22,315 nucleotides of DNA from Victivallales bacterium. GTDB taxonomy: Bacteria > Verrucomicrobiota > Lentisphaeria > Oligosphaerales > Oligosphaeraceae. The position numbers and the translations under genes are program-made. Below the pieces are notes generated by a model. That model did no database searches and had not been told where the DNA came from. It saw only the letters and a list, made by a program, of their open reading frames with translations. Position 1 is the stretch's first letter. Each line of letters starts with the position of its first letter. The stretch is taken from positions 1 through 22,315 of the forward strand of contig JAGCSE010000167.1 of assembly GCA_017964325.1 (NCBI GenBank), written 5' to 3'. Positions 1-6,997 of the stretch are shown here, piece after piece.

Positions 1-2321
1 GAATGGACAAGTAGCGTGATGGGGGAGTCGTTGTTTAGGAAACGGCGATGTTCGGCAATTTGACGGACGACGCCGTCGGGTTTCTGGTAGGCTTGCGTCC
101 AGTGGGTGTCCCATGTGCGGCGGTAGCGGTTCATGCCGCTGCCCCATGTGGTCATCACGACGGGATGGTATGGGTCGAGTTGGCGGACGAGCTCCGCGAA
201 TTCCGTCAACAGCTTCGGGGCGACATACTGGCCGGGAACTTCCGGTTCGTCGAATAGATACCAGCAGAAGAGGGCGGGATGGTCGCAAAGGGCGCCGACG
301 CGGCGTGCGACGTGTTCGAAATTGCCCTGCACGATGCCGTTGCCGCTGCCGTTGCCGCGGTCGAATCCAATGAATGCACGGAGGTGGTCGGCAGCCCAGC
401 AGTCATCCAGATATTTACGGCATTCGACATCATCCTGGTCACCTTCCCAACGGTAAGTGTGGATGACGTCGAATCCGGCCTGACGGACTTCGAGCATGTC
501 CGGCTTGACGACTTCATAGATTCCGAAGGGGAAGATGCGTTTGCCGTTCTGCGAATAGCAGCCATCCTTGTCGATGACGACGGCGTTTTCGGGAACGGGG
601 GCGCAGATGAGCCAAATGTCCTTTGTGGCTTTGTTGCCGGATTGGTCCGCCGCGGTTACAGTGATGGAGCTGAAGCCGCGTTTCCAGCCTCCTTCTGGCA
701 GCAGGGAGGCGAAGAATTTGCCGTCCTTCGGCGGAAGATTTGTCACGGCGATGGCGGCGTTGCCTTTTGCCGCGGCGGTCACAACAGGCTGGATGCCACT
801 GTTATCCGTCATTTCAACGACAATCGGCGTATTGGCTTCCAGAATACGCCGGGCTTGGTTGTGGATGACAGGGGGTAGGCAGTCACGATCGATTGCGGCG
901 GTCAGTTTGACCGTCCACGGTTGGATGTCCGGGCAACCTGGAGCGTTGACGCGCCAATGCCATATCCCGGGCTGAAGGGCGTCTGTCACTTGGAATTCTG
1001 TTTCAGCCTCCAACGTGTAGGAACGGACGGTTCCTTCTGCAAAATCTTCGGACTGTGAGAGTTCGAGCGTGTAATTGGTGGCTCCGATCAGATTGAACCA
1101 TGAGAATTTAGGGGCGTTTGTGTCGAGAACGGCGCCGAGTTCGGGAGCGAGTTTATCGACGGAGCGTTCAACAAGCGTCATGGCGAAATCATCGAACCAA
1201 GCGGTTCCCTTGCCGCGGAGGGCGAGGAAGACGGCGGCGTAGCCTGCGTCGTCCGGTGCGCGGAGATTCTGGCAGAAGCATTTCGTCCAATCCTTCGTGC
1301 CGTATTTGTCGCAATCATAAACACCTGCGGCAATCCATTTGTGGTTTTTATCCGCCCATTCGACGATTAGTCCTGCGCCGACGGACGGCATTCGGCCGTC
1401 AGCCGCCATGACATCCAGCGTTTTGACAAAGCATTCCGCCGTGTAGTTGGCACCGCCGATGACGGGCACGTGACGGGTGATATAGACATTGTCCGTCTTT
1501 GGGTCGTTGACGGTGATTTTTGCGGAGGCCTTGCCGGAATGGGAGACCGTTTCGTCAATTGTCGTGTTGTTCTGTTTGTCCCATTTGCTGAAGCCATCTT
1601 CAAATCCGTTGTTGCTGATTTCCACCTTCTTGTAGCGGACGATGGGCTGCGCGAGCTGACGGCGGCGGAACTTGACGAGGTCTTCGTCGAAACCATCTTC
1701 GATGGTCCATTCGAGCTGCGCGTGGATGGTCGTTGGGGTATTCACTTGATATACGGCGATATAGCGGATGTTGCCGTTCATCCGCTTGCGGAAATCTTGA
1801 ATCATGTAGTTGCCGCTGCCGATGTTGGTGAGCGTGTGGATGATTTCGGGCTGTTCGAATGTGATGGATTTACCGCCACGGTTCGCAAATTCGTTGCCTT
1901 CTTGGATTGGGAAGAAATTCCTGCCAAGACGCGGATAGAGGACTTCGCCTTCGTTGACGAAATTCTTGACGGGAATATGGAATCCGAATTCGAACGGGCC
2001 ATCCGGCTGGGCGTCGATCAAGAGGTCGATGGAGACTTTTTTCGGCTGGCAGACGAGTGTGAGCGTTGCGTCGGCCTGATCTGTCTTCTTCTTCCAGGTG
2101 AATGTCTCACCGTCATGCGTGAGGACTGCGTCGTTGAGATTGAAGCGAGCCCCGCTGTAGTTGGTCTTGTAACCGCCTAAGGCGATGGTGGAGATGACAG
2201 TTTTCCCTTTGTAGTCCAAGGAGATGACGTTGTTCTGGTAGTTGACTTGCCAGTCATGTACTTTCTGGGCAAGGCCGACGAGCGGAAGACAGCAGAGGAG
2301 GGGGAGGATGACTTTTCGCAT
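1..2321 (-). CDS. Secreted multi-domain glycoside-hydrolase-like protein, 3' end beyond window
   Basis: The frame is open for 773 codons from ATG 2319-2321 to the left edge, so the C-terminus is missing. An AAAAGGAAC ribosome-binding site sits just upstream. The N-terminus is a Sec signal peptide (MRKVILPLLCCLPLVGLAQK, probable cut after LA); there is no good lipobox. Visible order: an N-terminal beta-rich part; about residues 230-370 a CBM4_9/CenC-like carbohydrate-binding module (NNGFEDGFSKW, then SHSGKAS); about 400-480 a fibronectin-III/DUF4962-like segment (FSWFNLIGATNYTLELS); about 495-575 an Ig-like segment; from about 590 a TIM-barrel-like catalytic region with FGIYEV and WYLFDEPE near 685-692, where the first Glu of DEPE suits a clan GH-A acid/base. 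Likely an exported glycan-active enzyme; substrate and GH family cannot be told. It is divergent from the next gene, itself a secreted TIM-barrel protein, so both may serve the same glycan. Confidence 0.8.
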   Translation of the reverse strand, partial: MRKVILPLLCCLPLVGLAQKVHDWQVNYQNNVISLDYKGKTVISTIALGGYKTNYSGARFNLNDAVLTHDGETFTWKKKTDQADATLTLVCQPKKVSIDLLIDAQPDGPFEFGFHIPVKNFVNEGEVLYPRLGRNFFPIQEGNEFANRGGKSITFEQPEIIHTLTNIGSGNYMIQDFRKRMNGNIRYIAVYQVNTPTTIHAQLEWTIEDGFDEDLVKFRRRQLAQPIVRYKKVEISNNGFEDGFSKWDKQNNTTIDETVSHSGKASAKITVNDPKTDNVYITRHVPVIGGANYTAECFVKTLDVMAADGRMPSVGAGLIVEWADKNHKWIAAGVYDCDKYGTKDWTKCFCQNLRAPDDAGYAAVFLALRGKGTAWFDDFAMTLVERSVDKLAPELGAVLDTNAPKFSWFNLIGATNYTLELSQSEDFAEGTVRSYTLEAETEFQVTDALQPGIWHWRVNAPGCPDIQPWTVKLTAAIDRDCLPPVIHNQARRILEANTPIVVEMTDNSGIQPVVTAAAKGNAAIAVTNLPPKDGKFFASLLPEGGWKRGFSSITVTAADQSGNKATKDIWLICAPVPENAVVIDKDGCYSQNGKRIFPFGIYEVVKPDMLEVRQAGFDVIHTYRWEGDQDDVECRKYLDDCWAADHLRAFIGFDRGNGSGNGIVQGNFEHVARRVGALCDHPALFCWYLFDEPEVPGQYVAPKLLTEFAELVRQLDPYHPVVMTTWGSGMNRYRRTWDTHWTQAYQKPDGVVRQIAEHRRFLNNDSPITLLVH

Positions 2322-2355
2322 GATGTTCCTTTTTTGGAGTGAATCGAACAGATGG

Positions 2356-2378
2356 AAAAATGACGGATTGTCATTTTT
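2356..2378. promoter_or_regulatory. Perfect inverted repeat in divergent promoter region, possible operator
   Basis: AAAAATGAC, loop GGATT, then GTCATTTTT: a perfect 9-bp stem in the 158-bp gap between two divergent secreted-protein genes. The half-site AAAATGAC recurs at 2435-2442. No convincing -35/-10 pair was placed. An operator shared by both genes is the preferred reading, but a weak terminator is possible because of the trailing T run. Confidence 0.4.
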
Positions 2379-2479
2379 TTAATGTAGTTCAGGATGTGAA
2401 TATTTGAAAATGGAAGAAAGCGAATCATCTTTTGAAAATGACTTTTTTTTTATTTTTTAATAACAAGGAAAAAGATTCT

Positions 2480-4531
2480 ATGATGAAAAGGCTAATGGTA
2501 TGCGCGATGGCATTGGCGGTGACGGCGATGGGGCAGCAGTTCGGCGAGATGGAGGCTCCTAAAAAGCATGAGACGCCACCGAAACTGGAGCTGAAAGGTG
2601 ACAGGTTGGAATTGACGATCCCTAAGGCGTTCCGTGATGTGACGGTACGTGTCGTGACACATTCGCTGACGGATGCCCCACGCGAAAGAAATTCCATTGT
2701 CTGGGAGGGGAAGAACCAGAAAACGGTGACGGTGCCGCGCTTCGACGGGCCGCGCGACAGGATGTTCAAATCGTGGCAAATTGTTGATTTGGAGAATCGT
2801 CCGCTGACGAAGCCGTTCCATGTGGTGCGTGTGGAGGCGGTTCACAAGGGCTATGAAAAGCCGCTGTTCCGCCCGAAGGAAATCAAGGGCGTGAGCTGTG
2901 TGGTCGATATGCAGGATGCGACGGACCTTGGTGCGAAGCACATTCATACGAACTTGACAATCGGGCAATTATGGACGGATGATCCGAAGAACGCCATCAT
3001 GCACAAGTTCGACGGGCGGACATATATGATCAACAAAGGCACCGTGGAAGGCTTCGACCGCCAGTTACAGGAGTTCTACCGTCGCGGCATTTCCGTGTTC
3101 GTCGTGTTCACGAATACCTACACGGAAAATCCGATTCTCAAGCATCCGGGCACGCAGAAGGCGGCGCACATGACGCTGGCCGGCTTCAACACAGCGACGC
3201 CCGATGGCATCGAATATTTCGCGGCGGTCTGCGATTTTATGGCGAGCCGCTACACGCGGGACGATGCAAAATACGGGCAGATGTCCTCACTGATCGTCGG
3301 CAACGAAGTGCAGATGCATGGCATCTGGTATAACATCGGCGAAATGCCCGTTGATAAATTTGCCGTTGAATATGCGAAAGCCGTCCGTGTGGCGCAATTG
3401 GCGGCGTGGAACAACAATCCAGATTTGAGGATTTATGTCTCGATGGAGCATCATTGGACATTGGGCGATCCGAAATCGGGGCGTATGGTTCCTGGACGGT
3501 TGTTTTTGGAGCATTTCAACCATGTCGTGAAGGAGGGCGGAGACATCCCGTGGAATCTGGCCCACCATCCGTATCCCGAAAACCTTTTCAATCCACGCTT
3601 TTGGAACGACCGCACGGCGAAGCCGAATTTCGACACGCCGCGAATTACGTTCCGCAACATTGACCAACTCGTCAAGTTTTTCAAGCAAAAGGAATGGCTC
3701 TATCATGGAAAAATGCGCGACATTGCGCTGACGGAGCAGGGCGTCAACTATGAAGCCAACAAGCCCGATGGCGAAGAAGCCCAGGCCGCCGCATACGCAT
3801 ACGCCTATAAAAAGGTAAAGGCGTTGCCTGAGATTTCGGCGTTTATTTTGCATCGCCATGTGGATCATGCGCAGGAGGGTGGTCTCCGTCTGGGGCTGCG
3901 TTTCAACAAGGAGGGCACGATTGCCAACGCGGGCAAGAAGCGCAAGGTGTGGAATGTCTTTAAGGCGGCGGGGACGCCGGACGAAGACAAGGAGTTCGCA
4001 TTTGCATTGAAATTCATCGGCCTCAAGAGCTGGAAGGATAAGCCTGCCGAACCAGCGGAGCCGAAGTCGATTTTCGCTTTCGACAAAAAGGATTTGGTGT
4101 ATGATTTCCGCGACAAGATGAGCGAGGCTATTGCGAACCGCAACAGCCTGGACACGCGGCAGAACGAAGTTATCCGCGCGGCTGGATGGCTCGTGAAGAC
4201 GATTTTCCAGCATCCGCCGCGGGAAAAGGATGGATGGAGCGAACTGACGTACAAGGTGAAACTGCCTGAAGTCAAGAAGAAAAAATTGATTTTGGCGTGG
4301 GAGTCGATGGTTGACAATGCGGTGTCGAGTGGCGTGGCGTTCCGCGTGATGGTGGACGGAAAGGAGGTTTGGAACAAAGTCTGCAAACCGAAGCAGGCTC
4401 CCATGGCGGGCGAGATAGATCTGACGTCGTTTGCGGGGAAGGAAGTCGTCGTGACGTTTGGCACGAATGGCTATGGCGACATCGCCGGTGACTGGGCCAA
4501 CTGGATCCAGCCCACGATCTACAAGCGCTGA
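2480..4531 (+). CDS. Secreted DUF5722-like TIM-barrel protein, probable glycoside hydrolase
   Basis: 683 aa. ATG 2480 is preferred over the in-frame ATG 2432 because AAGGAA (2465-2470) lies 9 nt upstream and a signal peptide follows directly (MMKRLMVCAMALAVTAMG, cut near G/QQ). The body resembles DUF5722: HHPYPENLFNPRFW and ILHRHVDHAQEGGLRLGL look like conserved blocks from memory. GNEVQ places Glu276 where clan GH-A enzymes carry the acid/base, and LTEQG places Glu419 where they carry the nucleophile; the 143-residue gap suits strands beta4 and beta7. The last about 160 residues look like a beta-sandwich carbohydrate-binding domain (VAFRVMVDGKEVW, GEIDLTSFAGKEVVVTF). It sits divergent from a glycosidase-like gene and upstream of two sugar-phosphate genes. 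The fold and exported location are fairly secure; glycosidase activity is inference. Confidence 0.75.
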   Translation: MMKRLMVCAMALAVTAMGQQFGEMEAPKKHETPPKLELKGDRLELTIPKAFRDVTVRVVTHSLTDAPRERNSIVWEGKNQKTVTVPRFDGPRDRMFKSWQIVDLENRPLTKPFHVVRVEAVHKGYEKPLFRPKEIKGVSCVVDMQDATDLGAKHIHTNLTIGQLWTDDPKNAIMHKFDGRTYMINKGTVEGFDRQLQEFYRRGISVFVVFTNTYTENPILKHPGTQKAAHMTLAGFNTATPDGIEYFAAVCDFMASRYTRDDAKYGQMSSLIVGNEVQMHGIWYNIGEMPVDKFAVEYAKAVRVAQLAAWNNNPDLRIYVSMEHHWTLGDPKSGRMVPGRLFLEHFNHVVKEGGDIPWNLAHHPYPENLFNPRFWNDRTAKPNFDTPRITFRNIDQLVKFFKQKEWLYHGKMRDIALTEQGVNYEANKPDGEEAQAAAYAYAYKKVKALPEISAFILHRHVDHAQEGGLRLGLRFNKEGTIANAGKKRKVWNVFKAAGTPDEDKEFAFALKFIGLKSWKDKPAEPAEPKSIFAFDKKDLVYDFRDKMSEAIANRNSLDTRQNEVIRAAGWLVKTIFQHPPREKDGWSELTYKVKLPEVKKKKLILAWESMVDNAVSSGVAFRVMVDGKEVWNKVCKPKQAPMAGEIDLTSFAGKEVVVTFGTNGYGDIAGDWANWIQPTIYKR

Positions 4532-4544
4532 ACCGCTTGTAGAT
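4517..4544 (+). terminator. Stem-loop spanning the stop codon of the DUF5722-like gene
   Basis: ATCTACAAGCG (4517-4527) pairs perfectly with CGCTTGTAGAT (4534-4544) around the loop CTGAAC. The left arm is the last coding sequence and the TGA stop (4529-4531) lies in the loop. No T-run follows, so this may be a 3'-end protector or pause rather than a classical intrinsic terminator. Confidence 0.5.
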
Positions 4545-4564
4545 AGCTTAAAGCTTAAGAGTTT

Positions 4565-4596
4565 CTAGAGCCGCTAGAGCTTCTAGAGCCGCTAGA
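4565..4596. repeat. 9-bp-spaced CTAG array, four units
   Basis: CTAG occurs at 4565, 4574, 4583 and 4592, exactly 9 bp apart, mostly as CTAGA plus a variable 4-mer (GCCG, GCTT). It lies between the DUF5722-like and dehydrogenase genes, just upstream of an exact TATAAT. The same unit occurs ten times at 21014-21098. Confidence 0.7.
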
Positions 4597-4609
4597 TTTG
4601 ATGATAGAA

Positions 4610-4615
4610 TATAAT
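4610..4615 (+). promoter_or_regulatory. Candidate -10 element for the GpsA-like gene
   Basis: An exact TATAAT is 23 nt before the start codon, which would give a leader of about 16 nt that still includes the AAGGAA ribosome-binding site. No good -35 is seen at the right distance; that region is the CTAG array. Confidence 0.35.
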
Positions 4616-4637
4616 TTTGAATTGAAAAGGAATTATC

Positions 4638-5681
4638 ATGAGCATTGTGACGATTATCGGTTCGGGAATGATGGGGTCGGCATTGGCGTTTCCCGCGCGG
4701 GAGAACGGGCATGAAGTCCGTCTCGTTGGAACACCGTTGGACCGCGACATCATCGATCATGCGCGGAAGACGGACCAGCATCTGAAATTCGACCGTCCCT
4801 TCCCGAAGGGAATCAAATATTACCAAGTCGAAGAGATGGATGAAGCCATCAAAGGTTCGACGTTTATCATTGGCGGCGTCAGTTCTTTCGGCGTTGATTG
4901 GTTCGCGGAAAACGTGTTGCCGCGCGTGCCGAATGAGATACCAATCATCTCTGTTACGAAAGGCTTGATGAACACGCCCGACGGCAAGCTGCTCTGCTAT
5001 CCCGAACTATGGCGTGCTGCTTTGGATAAACTCGGAAAGACCAATGAGTTGTGCGCAATAGGCGGCCCCTGCACAAGTTATGAACTCGTGGCGCATGACC
5101 AGAGTCTTGTGGCATACTGTGGCGCGAACATGGCGACGTTGGAGATGATGAAAGCCACGATGACAACAGATTATTACCATATCATGACGACAACGGATTT
5201 GATCGGCATCGAATCAGCCGTCGCGTTGAAGAACGGTTACGCGCTTGGCATCGCGTTGACGATAGGTGAAAACATCAAAAAGAGCGGCAACGAAGATGAA
5301 ATCCATTACAATTCGCAGGCGGCCGTGTTCCTGCAGGCTTCGCGTGAGATGAGCGTGTTGATGAAGATGCAGGGTGGCACGCAAAACAGCTATTTTGTCG
5401 GTGTTGGTGACTTATATGTAACGGTTTATGGCGGTCGGACTAGAAAGGTCGGGATCTTGCTGGGCAAAGGTCTGAACATCGATGAGGCTTTGGATGCGTT
5501 GAAAGGCGTGACGCTGGAGTCGCTGGTTGTGGCGTCACGGGTTGCGAAGGCGTTGAAAGTGAAGGCCGCGAAAGGTGAGATTGATTTGGCGGATTTTCCG
5601 CTGCTGATGCACGTCGATGAAATCATCACGGACAAGAAGCCTGTCAATTTGCCGTGGGAGAAATTTACGAGATTGTACTAA
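4638..5681 (+). CDS. NAD(P)-dependent glycerol-3-phosphate dehydrogenase family protein (GpsA-like)
   Basis: 347 aa, near the usual GpsA length of about 330-340. AAAAGGAA lies 7 nt before the ATG. The N-terminal Rossmann loop is GSGMMGSALA (residues 8-17). Further GpsA-type landmarks are SVTKGL, GGPCTSYEL (canonical form SGPTFAKEL), the catalytic-lysine block VALKNG with Lys198, GVGDLYVT and GGRTRKVGILLG in place of SRNRRFG. It is therefore a divergent member: the blocks that contact glycerol phosphate deviate. The family normally reduces dihydroxyacetone phosphate to sn-glycerol 3-phosphate for phospholipid synthesis in the cytosol. Here it lies between a secreted glycosidase-like gene and a sugar isomerase-like gene, not next to plsY, so a related sugar-phosphate substrate is possible. 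Family assignment is firm; substrate is not. Confidence 0.8.
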   Translation: MSIVTIIGSGMMGSALAFPARENGHEVRLVGTPLDRDIIDHARKTDQHLKFDRPFPKGIKYYQVEEMDEAIKGSTFIIGGVSSFGVDWFAENVLPRVPNEIPIISVTKGLMNTPDGKLLCYPELWRAALDKLGKTNELCAIGGPCTSYELVAHDQSLVAYCGANMATLEMMKATMTTDYYHIMTTTDLIGIESAVALKNGYALGIALTIGENIKKSGNEDEIHYNSQAAVFLQASREMSVLMKMQGGTQNSYFVGVGDLYVTVYGGRTRKVGILLGKGLNIDEALDALKGVTLESLVVASRVAKALKVKAAKGEIDLADFPLLMHVDEIITDKKPVNLPWEKFTRLY

Positions 5682-5695
5682 AGGCATGCCTTTAG
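5678..5695 (+). terminator. Perfect 18-bp palindrome containing the stop codon
   Basis: CTAAAGGCATGCCTTTAG reads the same on both strands, and the TAA stop of the GpsA-like gene (5679-5681) lies in its left arm. No T-run follows. It is the second of three consecutive genes ending in an inverted repeat. Confidence 0.45.
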
Positions 5696-5773
5696 AGCTA
5701 ATAAATTAAAGCTAAGCTTTATGCGGATGCAAAGGGATTCAAGAGGTAGATTAGAATAATAAGGAGTGTTTTA

Positions 5774-6655
5774 ATGTACAAAGTCACGCATTTTTTCGGT
5801 TGCCGTGGAGCGAATGACGATTTGTTCCCGTATATGCTCTGCGAACTGGCGGAGAACGGCATTGAAAACGTCGTTTTGGCGCACATCTGGTGCCAACGGT
5901 ATGTCGGAGAGCCTGAATACAAGAATCTTGTGGCGAAAGCGATTGCAGACGCGAAATTGACGGTGTGGGGCTCCCATGCGCCGTTCGGGAAGATTTGGGA
6001 TTTGAATACGCCTGACATGGAACGTCGTCCGCAAATGATTGAGGAGCAAGCTCGCGCGATGGCGTTTTCGGCGGAACTCGGCTCGAAGACGATCACGTTC
6101 CATATCGGCGTGAACCATGAAGGCTACACGTTTGACCAGCTGCGCGATTTCGTCCGCGAATCGCTGGAGAAACTGCTGCCATACGCGGAGAAATACGGCA
6201 TCGTCATGGGCATCGAGAACGGCGTCCGCCCGCTGGACCAGCCGGATGAACTCCTCCGCTATCTGGACGAATTCAGATCGCCGTGGCTTGGCTGCACGTT
6301 CGATACTGGCCATGCGAATGTCATAAGCAACTATGACGGCAAGAAAGACTTGAGCTTGTTCGTGGAAAAAGTGAAGGCGGCATGGGGCGGCCAGCCGGTC
6401 TTCGAAAACCATGCGTTGGAGAAGCTTGCGCCGCATATTGTTATCACGCATGTCCACGACAATCACGGCTACCGTGACGAACACAATCTAGCCGGTAACG
6501 GCGACGGCACGATCGACTGGGAGAAGACCATCAAGATGCTGAAATACAACTGCCCGCGGCTCATCAGTTTCGAAAACGAAACCAGCTGCATCCCGAACAG
6601 GGTTCCCGTGGCGCGTTTTTCAAAAGTGTTTCCTGCGCTGATTGATAAATATTAG
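5774..6655 (+). CDS. Sugar phosphate isomerase/epimerase-like TIM barrel (AP endonuclease 2 fold)
   Basis: 293 aa, a typical length. AAGGAG (5761-5766) lies 7 nt before the ATG. The four metal-binding positions of the xylose-isomerase-like/AP_endonuc_2 family are visible: GIEN (Glu148), FDTGH (Asp177 and His180), HVHDNHG (His226, His228, His231) and SFENE (Glu267). SHAPFG and TFHIGV form the beta3/beta4 substrate face. There is no signal peptide, so it is cytosolic. Members isomerise or epimerise keto sugars, inositol derivatives or 3-keto-glycosides using a divalent metal; the substrate cannot be read here. It follows the GpsA-like gene after 92 bp in the same direction, so the two may act in one pathway. 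It closes the carbohydrate region before an AT-rich accessory island. Confidence 0.8.
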   Translation: MYKVTHFFGCRGANDDLFPYMLCELAENGIENVVLAHIWCQRYVGEPEYKNLVAKAIADAKLTVWGSHAPFGKIWDLNTPDMERRPQMIEEQARAMAFSAELGSKTITFHIGVNHEGYTFDQLRDFVRESLEKLLPYAEKYGIVMGIENGVRPLDQPDELLRYLDEFRSPWLGCTFDTGHANVISNYDGKKDLSLFVEKVKAAWGGQPVFENHALEKLAPHIVITHVHDNHGYRDEHNLAGNGDGTIDWEKTIKMLKYNCPRLISFENETSCIPNRVPVARFSKVFPALIDKY

Positions 6656-6673
6656 AAAATCTAGTTTTTCTAA
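6652..6673 (+). terminator. Stem-loop containing the stop codon of the isomerase-like gene
   Basis: TTAGAAAA (6652-6659, including the TAG stop at 6653-6655) pairs perfectly with TTTTCTAA (6666-6673) around the loop TCTAGT. It is the third successive gene with this layout. Confidence 0.45.
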
Positions 6674-6680
6674 AAAATAT

Positions 6681-6723
6681 AACAGCTCTAGTGATACTAA
6701 TGTTTTGGGTATCGCTAGAGTTG
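6681..6723 (+). terminator. Long imperfect hairpin downstream of the isomerase-like gene
   Basis: AACAGCTCTAGTGATAC (6681-6697) and GTATCGCTAGAGTTGTT (6709-6725 approximately) are nearly complementary, with only G-T type mismatches. CTAG falls at 6661, 6688 and 6715, each 27 bp apart (3 x 9), echoing the 9-bp CTAG arrays elsewhere. Probably the transcript end of the upstream gene block, although no clean T-run follows. Confidence 0.45.
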
Positions 6724-6758
6724 TTTGTCTAAAATAGTTGAGAAAATTTGCTTGTGAA

Positions 6759-6781
6759 TTATGAATTGCAATTGTTCATAA
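6759..6781. repeat. Short inverted repeat at edge of accessory island
   Basis: TTATGAA (6759-6765) and TTCATAA (6775-6781) flank TTGCAATTG. It lies just outside the left phased array and could be an operator or an element boundary. Function unknown. Confidence 0.35.
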
Positions 6782-6804
6782 AGCGTTATGTTTGTAGTAT
6801 GGCG

Positions 6805-6880
6805 AGTCATCGTCATTTCTTGTAAAATCATAGCAAGTCATAATAAATCATAAAAAGTCTTATAAAGTCATAAAAAATAT
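6805..6880 (+). repeat. Left 10-bp-phased TCAT array
   Basis: After two loosely placed copies at 6807 and 6813, TCAT (one unit TCTT) occurs at 6828, 6838, 6848, 6858 and 6868, exactly 10 bp apart, in AT-rich units such as AAGTCATAAT and AAATCATAAA. The period equals one helical turn, so all copies face the same side of the DNA. A mirror-image array lies at 8781-8850. Confidence 0.75.
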
Positions 6881-6934
6881 CTAAAAAAATATTTTAATAG
6901 ATATTGTTGACTTTTTGAGATGCCGTGCTATGTT
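6876..6934 (+). promoter_or_regulatory. Promoter of the Rpn-type gene with upstream inverted repeat
   Basis: TTGACT (6907-6912), 16-bp spacer, TATGTT (6929-6934) form a sigma70-like promoter about 64 nt before the chosen start. Immediately upstream AATATCTA (6876-6883) and TAGATATT (6898-6905) form a perfect 8-bp inverted repeat, a plausible binding site. The phased array ends where this repeat begins. Confidence 0.55.
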
Positions 6935-6997
6935 GTGTTGTTGGCAGAGGAGGACAAAAGCGGCAGGACGGACGATACGACGACAGGAATAACAGCT

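Noticed and set aside
1470..2180. 236-aa plus-strand open frame
   Set aside because: It is antisense to the large secreted glycosidase-like gene, which has a signal peptide and recognisable domains; no ribosome-binding site.
3287..4213. 308-aa minus-strand open frame
   Set aside because: Antisense to the DUF5722-like gene; no family features.
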